Below are positions 26,904-36,103 of a DNA stretch of 64,000 nucleotides, in pieces. Location: contig JBLKRX010000012.1 in the NCBI GenBank assembly GCA_047608075.1, positions 1 to 64,000 on the forward strand, read 5' to 3'. The notes beneath the pieces are model-generated. The model ran no database searches, was not told the DNA's origin, and saw only the letters and a program-made list of their open reading frames with translations. A program made the position numbers and the translations under genes. Source of the DNA: Ferdinandcohnia humi_A (GTDB lineage Bacteria > Bacillota > Bacilli > Bacillales > Bacillaceae_L). Each line of letters opens with the position of its first letter. Position 1 is the first letter of the stretch.

Positions 26904-28751
26904 TTATAACTCGATAAAGAACTTCTTGTACCATACTAGGAAAACATACACTGTCCAAATGTATCTCGCGTAATTTTGTTTTCCGTGATAATGCTCATCA
27001 AGGTATTTCATGAGTTCATCTGTATTGAAAAATTCTTTCGCGATTTCTGATTGGAACATGTCTTTAACGATGTTGTAATATTTTTCTTCACGTAGCCAGT
27101 GTCTAACTGGTACCGGGAATCCAACTTTCTCTCTATTTGCCCACTCATCTGGAAGAACCTTCTTAGAAGCTGCTCTCAAGGCATACTTTGTATCGATTTG
27201 ATTTACACGTAGTTTACTTGGAATTTCTGAAGCCAATTTCATTACTTCTTTATCTAAAAATGGCACCCTTAACTCAATGGAGTGAGCCATACTCATTTTA
27301 TCTGCTTTTAAAAGAATATCTCCAGGCAACCATAGCTTTAGGTCAAGATACTGCATTTTTGTTACATCGTCTTTCCCTTTTACCTGGGCATAGACTTTTT
27401 TCGTGATACTCTCGATAGAAGGGCCTGAATGATAATCTTCTTTTAGAACACGTCTTGCATCCTCTTCTTCAAAAACCTTCGCTTGTCCGATGAACTTCTC
27501 TTCAACCTTTTGTCCACCCTTTACCAAGAAAGTCGTAATCTTGTTTTTTGGTAAAGCCTTACTTAGCAGGGAAATTGGTCGACGAATCGCATACGGAATC
27601 TTTTCATATTTTTCTAACTTAGCGGATTTTTGATACCAAACATACCCACCAAAGATTTCATCTGCACCTTCTCCTGATAGAACAACTGTTACATGCTTAC
27701 TAGCCAGCTCAGATAAGAAATACAACGGAACAGAAGAAAGGTTTGATTGCGGTTCATCCATATGATATTGAATCGTAGGTAGCTTTTCAAAAGCTTCATC
27801 TGCATTCATAAGCTTTTTGTAGTTCTCTATTTCTAGAATATCAGATAGATCCTTTGCTAAATTCGTTTCATTAAAGATTCCCTCGTAATCCTGGAAACCA
27901 ACCGAGAATGTCTTGTTAGGCTTTAGCAATGCTGTAATATAACTAGAGTCAATTCCACCAGAGAGGAAGGATCCTACCTTTACATCACTAATTCTATGAT
28001 ATTCCACTGATTCTTTTAGAGTCTTATTAATTTCTTCAATATAATGTTCTAAGCCGCGCTCTGTTTCATCAAAATCAATTCCCCAGTAAGGCTTTATTTC
28101 CATTTCACCCTTCTTGTAAATCATATAGTGACCTGGCTTTAACTTATAAACACCTTTGAAGAACGTTTCGTCTAGCACAGAATACTGGAATGTTAGATAT
28201 GGTTTTAGTGCATCCTTGTTAAGTTCCTTTTTAAAAGCTGGTTGCTTTAAGAAGGACTTAATTTCAGAACCGAAAATAAGAGAGTTATCAATTGTGTTTT
28301 GTGTATAGTAAAGAGGCTTGATTCCAAAGAAATCTCTTGCTAAAAACATCGTTTCCTTGTTTTTATCCCAAATAGCGAATGCAAACATGCCTCGAACCTT
28401 TTGTAAAAGTTCTACTCCATACTCTTCATAGGCATGAATGACAACCTCACTATCTGAGTCACATTTAAAAATATGACCTTTTTCAAGGAGATCTTTTCGT
28501 ATTTCTTGATAATTGTAAATTTCACCATTAAACACCAATACACAGCTTTTATCTTCATTGTACATTGGCTGGCTTCCCTCTTCTGATAAATCAATAATAC
28601 TTAGACGTCTAAAGCCTAGAGTTGCATGATCATCAGAAAAGTAATCACCACTATCAGGACCTCTATGAATAATAGTGTCCATCATATCATTAATTGTTTT
28701 TATTTTATCAATATCGATTTTTGTATCTGCAAAACCAACGAAGCCACACAT
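26904..28751 (-). CDS. Glutamine-hydrolysing asparagine synthetase, AsnB/AsnO type
   Basis: A 615-residue class II amidotransferase. Cys2 after the initiator Met is the glutaminase nucleophile (MCGFVGFAD), the N-terminal domain includes HRGPDSGDYF, and the synthetase domain holds the PP-loop FLSGGIDSSYI. The reaction is aspartate (or an aspartyl residue in a peptide) + Gln + ATP to the amide. The length matches B. subtilis AsnO (614). Its place next to a Mur-type ligase, an ATP-grasp ligase and an Asp racemase raises the option that it amidates a peptide-bound D-Asp, as the Lactobacillus cell-wall enzyme does. Confidence 0.9.
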   Translation of the reverse strand: MCGFVGFADTKIDIDKIKTINDMMDTIIHRGPDSGDYFSDDHATLGFRRLSIIDLSEEGSQPMYNEDKSCVLVFNGEIYNYQEIRKDLLEKGHIFKCDSDSEVVIHAYEEYGVELLQKVRGMFAFAIWDKNKETMFLARDFFGIKPLYYTQNTIDNSLIFGSEIKSFLKQPAFKKELNKDALKPYLTFQYSVLDETFFKGVYKLKPGHYMIYKKGEMEIKPYWGIDFDETERGLEHYIEEINKTLKESVEYHRISDVKVGSFLSGGIDSSYITALLKPNKTFSVGFQDYEGIFNETNLAKDLSDILEIENYKKLMNADEAFEKLPTIQYHMDEPQSNLSSVPLYFLSELASKHVTVVLSGEGADEIFGGYVWYQKSAKLEKYEKIPYAIRRPISLLSKALPKNKITTFLVKGGQKVEEKFIGQAKVFEEEDARRVLKEDYHSGPSIESITKKVYAQVKGKDDVTKMQYLDLKLWLPGDILLKADKMSMAHSIELRVPFLDKEVMKLASEIPSKLRVNQIDTKYALRAASKKVLPDEWANREKVGFPVPVRHWLREEKYYNIVKDMFQSEIAKEFFNTDELMKYLDEHYHGKQNYARYIWTVYVFLVWYKKFFIEL

Positions 28752-28777
28752 ATTAAATCACCTTTAATTGTTTATTT

Positions 28778-28813
28778 TAGCTTATAGAAAGTAAACAACC
28801 GTTCTATAAGCTA
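28778..28813. repeat. Perfect 12-bp inverted repeat in the asn leader
   Basis: TAGCTTATAGAA (28778-28789) and TTCTATAAGCTA (28802-28813) form a perfect hairpin with a 12-base loop, in the 180-base gap upstream of the asparagine synthetase. It has no T run on the minus strand, so it is not an obvious terminator. It may be an mRNA processing or stabilising structure. Confidence 0.6.
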
Positions 28814-28932
28814 AGTGTAAAACTACGACTCTGCTTTTGCCCAGCGGCTCAGTAATCGAGGATTTTTTTATGATTGTTTGTAAATACAAGAAGCCTACGC
28901 TTCGTTGTCTGATTTATAGAATCTCTTTCCTA

Positions 28933-30513
28933 TTAAAGCTCACTACGTCCCATCATTTGTCTTTGTTCTTTTGATAGCCCAGCTACTCTATGACGTAAAG
29001 GGAAGAACAGTTTCTCTAACGGAATGTCACGTCTTGTTTTCGCGATTTGTTGTAACGCAATTCCGCCGCCATAATCCATACCTTGAGCACCCGCTAAAAG
29101 TACAACATCTCCTGCTTCTGCTTTGGAAAGGGCATGTGCAATGGCATCTGGTAGCTCATCATATAAATGAACCTTGATATTCGCTTCTGACATGACTTCC
29201 TGGAAGACCGCTGTCTCTTCATCTGTTACTGTATCCTTTGATGTAACATGGGAGACGCTCTTCGTAGCTATGACTTCATTAAATCCAAGCTTAGCGGCCC
29301 ACTTTGCAATGGCTTCCGCATTTTCTCTATTTACAGTTGGACCTCTTTCCCCTCTTATAGCATACACAAGATGAAGATCCTTATATTCCATGTACTGTAA
29401 CGTCTGTAACGTCACATCAATATTACCTGCATTTGCAAAGTGATCATCCACAATCTTGAAATCATCTTCATAGATAAATTCAAAACGGCGTTCCACTCCC
29501 CCAAAAGCTTTTAGCCCTTTTTGGATAGAAGAAATCGAAACCCCACAAAGAAGTCCGATCGCAACTGCTACCATTGCATTGTAGACAGAATGTAAGCCAG
29601 GAACAGACAGCTCGATATCAAACTCACCTGGGAGATATTCGTAATTATATCGTGTAATAGGCTTTAAAATTTCTATTGTAAAGCGAGCTCTACCTGTGGT
29701 CAAATCCAAGTTCTTACAGCTAAGATGCCCTTCTTTACTATCGAGGCCAAACGTAATAACCTGTGCTTTTGTCTTATCCATGAGTGAAGCAGAATAAGGA
29801 CAATCTAAATTTAAGACAGCAAAGCTATTTTCACTCGCATTTCTGATTAAACCAGATTTCGTTTCAAAATAGTTTTCAAAGGATCCGTGGGAATCAATAT
29901 GTTCACGACTCACATTATTAAGGGTAACAATATCATAATCTACCTTTTCCACACGATGTGTTTCAAGTGCGTTTGATGAAACCTCCATCGTTACGTGAGA
30001 TACATCACGGTCTAGCATTTGTCTAAGGTAAAATTGTAAATCTAGTGATTCAGGTGTAGTAAGCTCCGAAGGGATTGAAATGTCATCTATCTTTATAGAT
30101 ACTGTCCCAATTAATCCTGTACGGTAGCCTTCTTCTTCTAAAATAGCATTTGTCATAAACGAAGTAGTTGTTTTCCCATTCGTTGCCGTAATCCCGATCA
30201 TGCTCATTTTCTCAGAGGGACTACCATAAAATGAAGCAGCTAACTGTGCTAACGCGATTCTACTATTTTTTACAACGATTTGAGGGATCTCAATTCCCTC
30301 TTGTATGTCCTCAACAACCGTTGCTATAGCCCCGTTCTCTATTGCTTGAGAAAGGTATTTATGGCCATCTGTTTTGTATCCCTTGATACAGACAAATAGA
30401 TGTCCCTTTGAAACCTTTCCTGAATGATAGGATAAACCAGTTATCTCAACGTCTTTTTCGTTAATGCATTTGATAACCTCTATAGATGAAAGAAGGTCAC
30501 TTATTTTAACCAT
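28933..30513 (-). CDS. MurE-like Mur ligase, atypical substrate specificity
   Basis: A 526-residue Mur ligase. The N-terminal domain (1-100) resembles the UDP-MurNAc binding part of MurE, the ATP-binding P-loop is GITATNGKTTTS (near 110), LTTPESLDLQ is present, and the C-terminal domain begins near 335. The DNPR motif that recognises diaminopimelate in MurE is absent: the corresponding stretch reads RGERGPTVNRENAE. The usual DYAHxP block is also altered (VDDHFANAGN). It should join an amino acid or amine to a carboxylate, but the acceptor is probably not the housekeeping UDP-MurNAc-dipeptide. It is 34 bases downstream of the ATP-grasp gene. Confidence 0.8.
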   Translation of the reverse strand: MVKISDLLSSIEVIKCINEKDVEITGLSYHSGKVSKGHLFVCIKGYKTDGHKYLSQAIENGAIATVVEDIQEGIEIPQIVVKNSRIALAQLAASFYGSPSEKMSMIGITATNGKTTTSFMTNAILEEEGYRTGLIGTVSIKIDDISIPSELTTPESLDLQFYLRQMLDRDVSHVTMEVSSNALETHRVEKVDYDIVTLNNVSREHIDSHGSFENYFETKSGLIRNASENSFAVLNLDCPYSASLMDKTKAQVITFGLDSKEGHLSCKNLDLTTGRARFTIEILKPITRYNYEYLPGEFDIELSVPGLHSVYNAMVAVAIGLLCGVSISSIQKGLKAFGGVERRFEFIYEDDFKIVDDHFANAGNIDVTLQTLQYMEYKDLHLVYAIRGERGPTVNRENAEAIAKWAAKLGFNEVIATKSVSHVTSKDTVTDEETAVFQEVMSEANIKVHLYDELPDAIAHALSKAEAGDVVLLAGAQGMDYGGGIALQQIAKTRRDIPLEKLFFPLRHRVAGLSKEQRQMMGRSEL

Positions 30514-30547
30514 ACTAATCCCTCTCTTCTAATACGCTCTCTCTATG

Positions 30548-31732
30548 TTAGCGGCTTGATTTCTTTTTAAATTTCTTACCTGCAATCATTTTCACAAATG
30601 AAATGAATGGCTTAGGATCACGTGGATCCCAAATGGCATATGCCTTTGGTTTAAATAACGATTTGATCACTTGACCTAATGAAAGCTGTCCTGTTCGTAA
30701 ATAGCCCTTAATGGCATAATAATCTTCATACGCATACCAAAAAACAAGATTGGTATCTCGTTCTACTGCTTTTGGTTCTACTGGGTTCCCCGTTAACTCG
30801 CGATATGTGATATACGGGAAGTTTACGCCCACCTTATATAATAAACTGTTTAGGTTCGTTATCCTAACATTCAATTCAATCAAGTAAAATTTACCGGTTT
30901 CGGCATCCTTCTTAAATTCAATTTCTACAAATCCTTTAAATCCAATTGCTTCTAAGAACGCAGCACCGATCTCATAAAGCTCGGGAACATACTTCTGCCC
31001 TGTATAAACAGATGCCCCAAAATTAATTGGATACTGACGGTACTTATTACACGTAACCCAATGTGTTACTTTAGAATCTTGGTTTAAGTATGCATCAAAC
31101 GTGTACATATGGTCATCAAAGCCAGGAATAATCCTTTGAACAATCACCTCTTGGTTTGCGTTCTTTGCTTTTTCAACCGCTTCATCCAGCTCTTGGCGAT
31201 TATGGACCTTAAATAATTTTTTACGAAAAATCGAGACAAAGGTCGGTGAGTCAGTCGGTTTTACTAAACATGGATATTTAATAGTTTCTTCTATCTTTTC
31301 ATAAAAGTTCTCTTCATTAAGGCGAACCGTTTCGGGAACTGCGACTCCATGCTCACTTGCTAATTGATGGAGAAGCTCCTTATCCATTGTCTTCGTATAT
31401 AAACCTTGCTCCGTTTGAGGAATCAAGTAATATTCCTTTAACTCATCTAGGTATTCATCGATTACCTCTACATAAGAATCATGGCAGGGAATGAGTACAG
31501 GTGTTGCGGTTTGCTTCCGAGAATACTCTTTTAAAAACGCAATAAACCCTTCCTTATCCTTACGATAATGAGGTGCTATAACTCGTTCTGAACAATATTT
31601 TGAATCAGCACCATAGGTGTTGTCGTACGAATAATCTACCGCAACTGTATGTATACCATTAACACCTAAGCATCTGATCGTACTTAGGCCAATATAATAA
31701 TTTGTTCCTAATATCACTGCTTTATTTTTCAT
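30548..31732 (-). CDS. ATP-grasp carboxylate-amine ligase
   Basis: A 394-residue ATP-grasp enzyme. The central ATP-binding region includes YPCLVKPTDSPTF, VIVQRIIPGFDDHMYTFDAY, and the metal-binding strand FYLIELNVRITNLNSLL. The architecture and length resemble D-aspartate ligase (Asl) of Enterococcus and related carboxylate-amine ligases, which attach an amino acid to a peptide side chain. The C-terminus is basic (KMIAGKKFKKKSSR). It is the first gene of a four-gene run (ATP-grasp, MurE-like, asparagine synthetase, C39 peptidase). The substrate is not established by sequence. Confidence 0.8.
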   Translation of the reverse strand: MKNKAVILGTNYYIGLSTIRCLGVNGIHTVAVDYSYDNTYGADSKYCSERVIAPHYRKDKEGFIAFLKEYSRKQTATPVLIPCHDSYVEVIDEYLDELKEYYLIPQTEQGLYTKTMDKELLHQLASEHGVAVPETVRLNEENFYEKIEETIKYPCLVKPTDSPTFVSIFRKKLFKVHNRQELDEAVEKAKNANQEVIVQRIIPGFDDHMYTFDAYLNQDSKVTHWVTCNKYRQYPINFGASVYTGQKYVPELYEIGAAFLEAIGFKGFVEIEFKKDAETGKFYLIELNVRITNLNSLLYKVGVNFPYITYRELTGNPVEPKAVERDTNLVFWYAYEDYYAIKGYLRTGQLSLGQVIKSLFKPKAYAIWDPRDPKPFISFVKMIAGKKFKKKSSR

Positions 31733-32051
31733 ACTATCTATCTCCCTGATATTTCTCTAAAAAAATGTGTTTAAAAGGTAACAAAAAAAATCGCACTAAA
31801 TCTAGGGACTGTTAGGCTCAAAGAAGCCTAGTTACTTCTGCGATATTATGTGTAGGGACAAAATTTCGTATAATTGTTCTGCCCTTTTAATAGATAACTT
31901 TTAGAACATTTTCACATCCTAGGCTATCATCAATATATCAATATTGACATAGAATAAAGGGTCTTTCAAGAACTATTACACCTTATTTCTAGCTACTAGA
32001 TTTCTGCCATATATCATAATACTTTTGAATAAAAATAGGATAATTTAAAAA

Positions 32052-32174
32052 AAGCGCAAGCGCCTTGTTCACCCCCGACAAGCATATGTTCTGTTGCAAA
32101 AAAGTCGCTCTTTGACTTTTCTTGCAACAGGTTATTTGACCTTGAGGTGCTTAAAAGCGAGCTTTTGCGCAAGA
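32052..32174. repeat. Dispersed palindromic repeat, short form (family A copy 2)
   Basis: It starts with AAGCGCAAGCGCC and ends with GCTTTTGCGCAAG. It shares CGACAAGC and AAAAAAGTCGCTCTTTGAC with copy 1 but lacks about 110 internal bases. Confidence 0.7.
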
Positions 32175-32269
32175 TAATCGAAGAAGCTTATTCTGGGTAA
32201 AAACTGGCTATGCGCTGGAGCTGGACATAGATACTATCTTCAAATTTTTTATACTTTCCTATCCTTCAA

Positions 32270-32318
32270 AAAAAAGAATCGAGTACAGATACATGTTACG
32301 TACTCCATTCTTCTTTTT
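32270..32318 (-). terminator. Terminator of the nucleoside transporter gene
   Basis: AAGAAT-GGAGTAC pairs with GTACTC-ATTCTT; a T run follows on the minus strand. Confidence 0.8.
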
Positions 32319-32327
32319 CGACTATAG

Positions 32328-33539
32328 CTATATGAACATACCTGCTATCGCAGCACTTAATAAAGAAGCTAGCATACCAGCTGCAACAGAACGAATTCCT
32401 AGCTTTGCGATGTCATGTCGGCGGCTAGGTGCCATACCACCTAATCCTCCAAGTAAAATAGCCATCGAGCTTAAATTTGCAAAGCCACACAAAGCAAAGC
32501 TTATAACAATTACCGTTTTAGCAGAAAGATTCTCGATTTGTGGTCCAAAAGCTGAATACGCAACAAACTCATTTAACACAAGCTTTTGACCAATAAAGCT
32601 TCCTGCTGTAATCGCCTCTGACCAAGGCACACCTATTGCAAAAGCAAGCGGTGAAAATATAACACCTAAAATTCCCTCAAGACTTAGGGTCCCATACCCA
32701 AATAAACCACCTATTCCACCTAAAATGCCATTGATCAATGCTATTAACGCAATAAACGCTAACAGCATAGCTCCTACGTTTAGGGCAAGAGATAATCCAT
32801 CACTTGCTCCTCGAGCTGCAGCATCAATGACATTAGTAGCTTCTTGATCCTTTTCCATTTCAAAATCTTTTACTTCTGAACGCTCTATCTCTGGCATAAT
32901 GACCTTTGCTAAAATTAAGCCTGCTGGTGCTGCCATAAAACTAGCAGCTAAAAGATACTCAAGGGGTACCCCCATCAGGGCATAACCGACCAGCACGGAA
33001 CCAGATACCGAAGCTAATCCACCCGTCATAACGGCAAATAACTCGGATCTCGTCATTTTAGCAATATAAGGTCGTATTACGAGTGGTGCTTCAGTTTGAC
33101 CAACAAAAATATTGGCTGCTGCGGACATAGACTCCGTTTTACTTGTTCCCAGTAATCTTGCCAAGCCGCCACCTATTATCTTAATAAACCATTGCATTAT
33201 TCCTACATAATACAAGACAGATATTAAGGAGGAAAAGAAAATAATAATAGTTAATACTTGAATCGCAAAGACAAAGCCGAACTTTTCCGAATCTGAAAGT
33301 GTACCAAATAGGAATCCTATTCCTTCATTAGCAAAATTAATAATATCCTGTACCCTCATAGAAAACCAATTTAAGCCAGCTCTCCCTGCTTCCCATTCTA
33401 AAACAATGAAAGCAAACAAAAGCTGAATGGCCAAACCTCCTAAAATCGTACGAGGGTTGATTGCCTTTTTATTATTTGATAGAAGAAAAGCAATTCCTAA
33501 TACAACTATAATTCCGAATATACCCCAAACTATGTTCAT
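32328..33539 (-). CDS. Concentrative nucleoside transporter, NupC family
   Basis: A 403-residue CNT-family symporter with an N-terminal domain of three helices and the conserved core GQTEAPLVIRPYI, NEFVAYSAFGP and CGFANLSSMAILLGGLGGMAP. It takes up nucleosides with protons or sodium across the cell membrane. The start MNIVWG is used because GAGGTGATAGCT precedes it; ten extra codons upstream lack a site. Several NupC paralogues exist in Bacillus (NupC, NupG, YutK), and I cannot say which this is. No purine riboswitch was seen upstream. Confidence 0.88.
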   Translation of the reverse strand: MNIVWGIFGIIVVLGIAFLLSNNKKAINPRTILGGLAIQLLFAFIVLEWEAGRAGLNWFSMRVQDIINFANEGIGFLFGTLSDSEKFGFVFAIQVLTIIIFFSSLISVLYYVGIMQWFIKIIGGGLARLLGTSKTESMSAAANIFVGQTEAPLVIRPYIAKMTRSELFAVMTGGLASVSGSVLVGYALMGVPLEYLLAASFMAAPAGLILAKVIMPEIERSEVKDFEMEKDQEATNVIDAAARGASDGLSLALNVGAMLLAFIALIALINGILGGIGGLFGYGTLSLEGILGVIFSPLAFAIGVPWSEAITAGSFIGQKLVLNEFVAYSAFGPQIENLSAKTVIVISFALCGFANLSSMAILLGGLGGMAPSRRHDIAKLGIRSVAAGMLASLLSAAIAGMFI

Positions 33540-33789
33540 AGCTATCACCTCTACCAGTATATTTATCATCTTTACTTCGTAATATACCGGTTATGATAAT
33601 GGCTACGTAAATTTCTATTTAATTAGATCCAAAAACCCCGTTGCTCGCTGTTGCTTTCAGTAATATAACTCTTTCCGTATCCTGGATTTCCATATCCGAA
33701 ATTATCAAATCAGTAGAGCTCCTGGTACATATTTGGAAAGTACACACATGTTATAACCACAGCCTTTTCCTATAGTTTTATGAATAATC

Positions 33790-35136
33790 CTACGTATCGA
33801 GTGCTGTAATGGTTTGATTTTTATTCGTTACATTATGGATATCAATTGCATCTGGCAATTCTGCTTCAATTCTACGTACACGTGGGTTCATTAAGATAAA
33901 TATCGTTGTAACTGACCACACTAAGCCAATCAGAATGAGAAATAAAGCCATTCCACGTCCTGTTCCATTTCCAATTATGGATTTAATAACAGTTGATGCT
34001 CCAGAATCTCTCGCTATAAATGGCTCAAAAATTTTTTCGACAATAGGGCCAGCGGATATATATGCAACCGGTGATAGCGAGATACTAATCATTCTCCTTA
34101 ATGCAAATACCCGTCCTTGAACATCGGGCGATACTTTAGTCTGCCATATAGTTTGACTAGCACCATTTGCAAATGGGAGCATTAAAAATAACACAAAGCC
34201 ACCGATTGCGACGAAATAAGGTGATGGTTTCATACCTGTTACTGCTAGAAAGATTCCACCAAGAGCACCCGAAATCATGACCGTTGTGATACGATTTTTT
34301 GGGCATCCCCACACACTTACAATGAGTCCTCCTAAAAGCATTCCTATACCCGCAAAGGAGAGACATGCTCCCAGTACTTTTTCATTTGAGAAAGATAAAA
34401 CAAGAGGCTGTAACAATACATTAAAAAATCCCAACAATAAATTTGATACCGCGAAAAAGAGAATGAGACCTTTTAATCCAGGGCGATCCATGATGTACTT
34501 CCATCCAGTTAGAGCATCCTTTAAAAATGATATTTTACTAGGAGTAGCTGAATTTGACTGTTGTATTTCTGGTATTTTTGTAAATAGCAGTATTGTAATT
34601 GCGAATAGAAAAGTAACAAAATCAATTAAAATAATCCCTTTTATGCCTATTTCAACTACCAAAAAACCTGCTAACAGAGGTGCAATAACAACGGATGTAG
34701 CTTCTGCCATCTGTACCATTCCATTCGCTCGTATCAATTGAGCCTTCGGAACCATTAGTGTAATGGAAGATTGATAAGCAGGAGACTGAAATGCACTACT
34801 AAGTGAAGCTACAGCACTTGCAATGTATATATGCCAAATTTCCAGTTGATTTGTTAATAGTAATAAAAAAATAACCAGTGTACTTAATCCCGCCAAAGAA
34901 TCACTTATGACTAATACCCATTTTCTTTTCCAACGGTCTACGATTACTCCCGCAAACGGTGATACAAGAATAGCCGGTACCGATGCAAACATTAATATTA
35001 ATGAAAACTGTGTAACGGATCCTGTTTCTTTTAGAACCCACACCCCAATCCCAAAGCTCGTTAAACTTGTTCCGATAATCGATATTAATTGCCCGATCCA
35101 GACCGTTACAAAGGTCTTAAAGGATTGTTGCCCCAT
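33790..35136 (-). CDS. MFS efflux transporter
   Basis: A 448-residue major facilitator with 12 predicted helices and the loop 2-3 motif GVIVDRWKRKW. It resembles the MFS_3/enterobactin-exporter group that includes macrolide efflux proteins (GIGVWVLKETGSVTQFSLI near the N-terminus). The C-terminal tail after the last helix is hydrophilic (about 35 residues). The start MGQQSF follows GGGGGA; longer starts upstream fall in or before this site. The substrate is unknown. It is a single gene. Confidence 0.82.
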   Translation of the reverse strand: MGQQSFKTFVTVWIGQLISIIGTSLTSFGIGVWVLKETGSVTQFSLILMFASVPAILVSPFAGVIVDRWKRKWVLVISDSLAGLSTLVIFLLLLTNQLEIWHIYIASAVASLSSAFQSPAYQSSITLMVPKAQLIRANGMVQMAEATSVVIAPLLAGFLVVEIGIKGIILIDFVTFLFAITILLFTKIPEIQQSNSATPSKISFLKDALTGWKYIMDRPGLKGLILFFAVSNLLLGFFNVLLQPLVLSFSNEKVLGACLSFAGIGMLLGGLIVSVWGCPKNRITTVMISGALGGIFLAVTGMKPSPYFVAIGGFVLFLMLPFANGASQTIWQTKVSPDVQGRVFALRRMISISLSPVAYISAGPIVEKIFEPFIARDSGASTVIKSIIGNGTGRGMALFLILIGLVWSVTTIFILMNPRVRRIEAELPDAIDIHNVTNKNQTITALDT

Positions 35137-35355
35137 ATGTTCCCCCATTTCTGTTGTTTGCCAACAACTAACACATTTTGATTTTATGTAATTCTTATAA
35201 ACCAATTAGTCGATATCTATATGACGAAAAATTATGGTAAAGGTTTCGGAAAGTTAGAAAGTGAGATTACATTTTATTTCGAAATTATTTGTGACATATA
35301 TGTGAAGCCTATTGAATTCTGTTAACATGTGCAGTATAGTAAGAGTGTAGAAAGT

Positions 35356-35373
35356 TAGTGAAAAACTTCACAA
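35356..35373 (+). promoter_or_regulatory. Imperfect Crp/Fnr-type dyad
   Basis: TAGTGAAAAACTTCACAA matches TGTGA-N6-TCACA except at one position and resembles the perfect site 76 bases downstream. It lies just after the predicted transcription start. Confidence 0.5.
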
Positions 35374-35431
35374 ACTTCTATAACAAAGCTGGCAGCTAGG
35401 TATCATCCAAATAATATTTTTTTACAACTAT

Positions 35432-35449
35432 TTGTGAAACATTTCACAA
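35432..35449 (+). promoter_or_regulatory. Perfect Crp/Fnr-type palindrome before the DoxX gene
   Basis: TTGTGAAACATTTCACAA has eight-base perfect arms and contains TGTGA-N6-TCACA, the consensus recognised by Bacillus Fnr and related ArcR-type proteins. It ends 20 bases before the start codon, overlapping the leader, which suggests repression rather than activation. The regulator at 22146 is one candidate. Confidence 0.7.
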
Positions 35450-35469
35450 TACAAGTAAAAGGAGAGATT

Positions 35470-35976
35470 ATGATGAAAACATTTTTAAGAGGACCAAAGA
35501 TGGCGGTTATATGGACAGTATTACGTATTTGGCTAGGAATCCAGTGGATTGAGGCTGGTTATCATAAAATAGTAGACGGTTTTGATGCAGGAGGTTTTCT
35601 TGCTGGTGCAATTGCAAAAGCTGGAGGAGATCACCCCGCAGTGCAAGGCTGGTACGGAGCATTCCTTGAAAGCTTTGCCGTTCCAAACGTAGAATTATTT
35701 AACGTATTAATTCCTTGGGGCGAATTCTTAGTAGGTCTTGGATTAATTCTAGGTGCTGCTACAATCCCAGCTTTACTAGCAGGTGCATTCATGAACCTGA
35801 ACTTTCTATTAGCTGGCACAACAAGCACAAACCCAATTCTCTTTACAGTTGCTGTAATCCTATTATTTGCTGGTACTGCTACTTACTACTACGGTGTAGA
35901 CAGATTAGCAGTTCCTTACCTTACAAAATATATCAACGATAAGAAAACCACAAAAGGCACTGTAAATGCAGCTTAA
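35470..35976 (+). CDS. DoxX-family membrane protein
   Basis: A 168-residue protein with four helices of the DoxX/TQO small-subunit type (LRIWLGIQWIEAGYHKI near residue 20, WGEFLVGLGLILG near 95). DoxX proteins are linked to quinone-dependent thiosulfate or thiol oxidation and redox stress in membranes, but the role in Bacillus is not settled. AAAGGAGAG precedes two consecutive ATG codons. A longer frame starting at a GTG inside the upstream palindrome is discounted. Control by a Crp/Fnr protein is likely from the palindrome, which would fit oxygen or redox regulation. Confidence 0.8.
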   Translation: MMKTFLRGPKMAVIWTVLRIWLGIQWIEAGYHKIVDGFDAGGFLAGAIAKAGGDHPAVQGWYGAFLESFAVPNVELFNVLIPWGEFLVGLGLILGAATIPALLAGAFMNLNFLLAGTTSTNPILFTVAVILLFAGTATYYYGVDRLAVPYLTKYINDKKTTKGTVNAA

Positions 35977-35994
35977 CTAAGAACTATAAAAAGT

Positions 35995-36031
35995 AGCGTG
36001 TAAACTGGATACCAGTTTACACGCTTTTTTG
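35995..36031 (+). terminator. Terminator of the DoxX gene
   Basis: A 14-bp perfect stem, AGCGTGTAAACTGG and complement, then TTTTTT. Confidence 0.9.
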
Positions 36032-36103
36032 CTTTAAGTAATAGATTAAGACTTGTTCAGATTGTTGAACATTTGGTTTAACATTGAATTTTGAAGTTTA
36101 TCA

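Larger units (their letters stand above)
31733..32327. other. Intergenic region with a family A repeat
   Basis: About 600 bases without a gene. It contains the leader of the ATP-grasp cluster (31740-31960), including GCCTA/TAGGC type small hairpins, a family A repeat (32052-32174), and the terminator of the nucleoside transporter at the right end. No T-box consensus was seen. Confidence 0.55.
35137..35469. other. Regulatory region between the MFS and DoxX genes
   Basis: A 333-base divergent intergenic region. It has a good SigA promoter for the DoxX gene (TTGAAT at 35312-35317, 17-base spacer, TATAGT at 35335-35340) and two Crp/Fnr-type dyads downstream of that promoter. Confidence 0.65.

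Noticed and set aside
28778..28813. Perfect inverted repeat as a terminator
   Set aside because: No T run follows on the minus strand and the genes on both sides appear to belong to one unit.
35434..35469. Upstream extension of the DoxX gene from a GTG
   Set aside because: The GTG is part of the TTGTGAAA palindrome, and a strong ribosome site precedes the later ATG.
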